A DNA stretch of 8,909 nt from Chitinophagaceae bacterium (GTDB lineage: Bacteria; Bacteroidota; Bacteroidia; Chitinophagales; Chitinophagaceae), in NCBI GenBank assembly GCA_003456175.1, contig DMPB01000076.1:3640-12548 (forward strand), read 5' to 3'. The notes under the pieces are model-generated. The model did no database searches and was not told where the DNA came from. It saw only the letters and a list, made by a program, of their open reading frames with translations. The position numbers and the translations under genes were made by a program. Of this stretch, positions 7,339 through 8,909 are shown piece by piece; within the stretch, counting starts at the first letter, position 1; each line of letters opens with the position of its first letter.

Positions 7339-7728
7339 CTAAGATTTTGAGGTGCTTATCAGTCTTTTAACACGAATCATAAGTTCGCCCGCCATGATTG
7401 GCTTTTTCAGAAAATCATCTGCACCTAAGCGAAAACCTTCCATAATAGAATCTTCGTTACCAACCGATGATATCACAATTACAGGAATACCTTTAGATTT
7501 ATCAGAGCTTTTAACCTTACTAATTACCTCAAAGCCATTGGCATAAGGCATCATTAAGTCGGTAATTACCAAATTAAACCCACCCTGTTCCAACCGCTGC
7601 ATGGCTTCCTTACCGTTACGGGCAACAAGCACCTGATAACCCTCCTTAAGAAGAATTCGTTCAATTACCTTCAACATTATTTCATCGTCTTCAATCAAAA
7701 GAACCGTTCCTGCGTTGGTAAAAGTCAT
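7339..7728 (-). CDS. Single-domain response regulator (receiver 2)
   Basis: This is a CheY-like receiver of 129 residues without an output domain. The acidic pocket is E13-D14-D15 in LLIEDDE, the phosphoacceptor is D57 in LVITDLMMP, S87 follows PVIVI, and K109 lies in FLKKP. All residues needed for phosphorylation and switching are present. It is related to receiver 1 (shared NGKEA and the D-x-MMP and NG(F/L)EV stretches) but clearly divergent, so it is an old duplicate or an independent receiver. It is separated from murB by 111 nt and from receiver 1 by 130 nt. It is probably its own transcription unit, although readthrough into receiver 1 is possible because no clear terminator lies between them. 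No kinase or phosphatase partner is in the window. Confidence 0.93.
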   Translation of the reverse strand: MTFTNAGTVLLIEDDEIMLKVIERILLKEGYQVLVARNGKEAMQRLEQGGFNLVITDLMMPYANGFEVISKVKSSDKSKGIPVIVISSVGNEDSIMEGFRLGADDFLKKPIMAGELMIRVKRLISTSKS

Positions 7729-7792
7729 AGATGCTGTAGTTTGTTGCTTGCTTTGTTGTGCTAAAATCTGAAAAATAACCGAACTTTCAACA

Positions 7793-7828
7793 TTTTAGGT
7801 ATAATTAGTAGTAATAACGTACCTAAAA
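7793..7828. repeat. 9-bp inverted repeat between murB and receiver 2
   Basis: TTTTAGGTA (7793-7801) and TACCTAAAA (7820-7828) are perfect reverse complements around an 18-nt spacer. The spacer itself holds a 4-bp inverted pair, ATTA (7804-7807) and TAAT (7812-7815). It starts 11 nt after the murB stop. The stem is AT-rich and no T-run follows on the minus strand, so it is a poor rho-independent terminator. It may be an operator or a 3'-end stabilising hairpin. Confidence 0.5.
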
Positions 7829-7839
7829 AGACTTATCTG

Positions 7840-8856
7840 CTACCAAATATTTACTTCCGGCTCTAAAGAAACCCCAAACATAGCTTGTACTTTATCGATG
7901 ATGTTGGTGGCTAATGCCCAAACATCACTTCCACTGGCGTTACCATAATTCACTAACACTAGGGCTTGCTTACTATGGCACCCCACATCGCCGCTCCGCC
8001 AACCTTTAAAACCAGCTTTTTCAATTAACCATCCTGCGGCTAGTTTTACATCACCTTGCGGTAAATGATAACCCACTATTTCGGGGTAAGTAGCTTGTAA
8101 CTGTGCAAAACTAGACGCACTAATAGTAGGATTTTTGAAAAAGCTACCGGCATTTCCAATGGCTGAAGGGTTCGGTAATTTTGATGTTCGAATGCGTATT
8201 ACCGCATCGCTTATCGCTTTTACCGTAAGGTTGGTAATACCGGCTCTAGCCAATTCTTGTTCAATGGCGCCATAGCTTGTATTGAAAATGGGCTGTTTTC
8301 TTAATTGATAGGTTACCGATACAATTACATACTGCCCTTTCAGCGCACGCTTAAACACACTTTCACGATATGCAAACTGGCAGTCTTGTTGGCTAAAAGT
8401 AATCATTTCACCGCTTCCTATGGCAATTGCTTCTAACGCATGAAATACATCTTTAATTTCAATACCGTAAGCACCAATGTTTTGCATTGGCGAAGCACCA
8501 ACACACCCCGGAATTAAACTTAAATTTTCAATACCACCCCAATTATTAGCCACTGCATACATTACAACATCGTGCCATTGCTCACCTGCCGCAGCTTTGA
8601 GATATACAAATTGCTCATCTTCTGCAACTACATTGATACCTTTTAATTGGTTATGCACCAACAGCCCGTCTAACGGCTGTGTTAGTAGTATGTTACTGCC
8701 GCCACCAATTACTTTAATACCTTCCGACAGCCAATACCTGTCTGTAACTATTGTTTGAACATCGCTAAGCGAAGTAACTTTCACATAGTTGGCTGCGGTA
8801 GTAGCAATGCCAAAAGTATTTAACTGTTGTAAGGGTTGCTGTTGTATAAATTTCAT
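7840..8856 (-). CDS. murB: UDP-N-acetylenolpyruvoylglucosamine reductase (MurB, type I)
   Basis: This FAD-dependent cytoplasmic enzyme reduces UDP-GlcNAc-enolpyruvate to UDP-MurNAc with NADPH, the second committed step of peptidoglycan synthesis. At 338 residues it is close to the E. coli type I enzyme (about 342). Visible marks are the FAD-binding GGGSNILL (51-58), GCVGASPMQNIGAYG (117-131), YRESVFK (163-169, catalytic Arg 164), GNAGSFFKNP (234-243, the catalytic Ser is S238), AGWLIEKAGFKG (274-285) and the C-terminal PEVNIW (catalytic Glu 334). The YRESVFK stretch with its following loop marks it as type I, not the shorter type II. ATG 8856 gives the expected N-terminus (the LNTFGI motif at 12-17) and lies 3 nt after an upstream stop, which suggests that murB is cotranscribed with that gene. 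It has no evident link to the polysaccharide genes. Confidence 0.97.
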   Translation of the reverse strand: MKFIQQQPLQQLNTFGIATTAANYVKVTSLSDVQTIVTDRYWLSEGIKVIGGGSNILLTQPLDGLLVHNQLKGINVVAEDEQFVYLKAAAGEQWHDVVMYAVANNWGGIENLSLIPGCVGASPMQNIGAYGIEIKDVFHALEAIAIGSGEMITFSQQDCQFAYRESVFKRALKGQYVIVSVTYQLRKQPIFNTSYGAIEQELARAGITNLTVKAISDAVIRIRTSKLPNPSAIGNAGSFFKNPTISASSFAQLQATYPEIVGYHLPQGDVKLAAGWLIEKAGFKGWRSGDVGCHSKQALVLVNYGNASGSDVWALATNIIDKVQAMFGVSLEPEVNIW

Positions 8857-8859
8857 GTA

Positions 8860-8909
8860 CTATAACTGTTGAGGAGGAATAGCTTCAACGCCTAAACCTA
8901 CATTACCAC
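8860..8909 (-). CDS. C-terminal fragment of an unidentified upstream gene
   Basis: One minus-strand frame is open from the right edge to a TAG at 8860-8862 and encodes GNVGLGVEAIPPQQL. The stop lies 3 nt before the murB ATG, the spacing expected within an operon. Only about 16 codons are visible, so an open frame of this length could be chance, and I do not recognise the product. Confidence 0.4.
   Translation of the reverse strand, partial: GNVGLGVEAIPPQQL

Noticed and set aside
7729..7839. Promoter for receiver 2 around the TATTTTTC motif in this gap
   Set aside because: The motif resembles the TAnnTTTG box, but no TTG lies at the needed 18-21 nt distance, so I did not annotate it.
8477..8758. 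Plus-strand frame of 93 codons inside murB
   Set aside because: It lies wholly antisense to strongly conserved murB motifs. Its composition is that of a shadow frame.
1..8909. CRISPR array, tRNA or rRNA, insertion sequence or attachment site
   Set aside because: I saw no regular short repeats with spacers, no cloverleaf or rRNA segment, no transposase motif, and no terminal repeats with a target duplication.

Overview
This is an AT-rich stretch in which every convincing gene lies on the minus strand. It most likely comes from a member of the Bacteroidota, possibly the Chitinophagaceae/Sphingobacteriales side. Three things suggest this: Shine-Dalgarno sites are largely absent, two promoters resemble the Bacteroidota TTG / TAnnTTTG form, and the gene set fits (stand-alone receivers, a HEAT-repeat membrane protein, family-2 glycosyltransferases and a secreted TPR protein). 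The phylum call is an inference. The lower rank is a guess.

Read in the direction of transcription, from high to low coordinates, the window opens with the last codons of an unidentified gene (8860-8909). It is followed 3 nt later by murB (7840-8856), a housekeeping peptidoglycan gene. A 111-nt gap with a 9-bp inverted repeat separates murB from a single-domain response regulator (7339-7728). A second single-domain response regulator (6822-7208) follows after 130 nt that carry a good promoter candidate.

From that promoter on, the genes are packed like an operon. The order is receiver, 24 nt, a one-TM HEAT-repeat protein (5631-6797), 3 nt, synthase A (4152-5627), 8 nt, synthase B (2584-4143), 6 nt, synthase C (1051-2577). 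The three synthases are paralogous membrane GT2 enzymes. Each keeps NDG, DVD, ED and QxxRW, the signature of processive polysaccharide synthases such as NodC, HasA, PgaC and BcsA. A 167-nt gap with a second promoter candidate and two small perfect hairpins leads to a secreted TPR protein (1-883), which runs off the left edge.

The simplest reading is an envelope or exopolysaccharide locus. The synthases would polymerise and extrude glycan across the inner membrane. The HEAT protein could act as an inner-membrane scaffold or adaptor. The TPR protein could be the periplasmic part of an export or outer-membrane protein, as in PgaA or YaiO-type proteins. The receivers could supply phosphorylation-dependent control. 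The polymer, the sensor kinase and the outer-membrane part are not visible here. The most distinctive points are the three tandem synthases, a cysteine-containing insertion found only in synthase C, and the pairing of output-less receivers with a HEAT-repeat membrane protein.

No tRNA, rRNA, CRISPR array, insertion sequence or clear rho-independent terminator was seen. No stretch longer than 300 nt lacks a gene.
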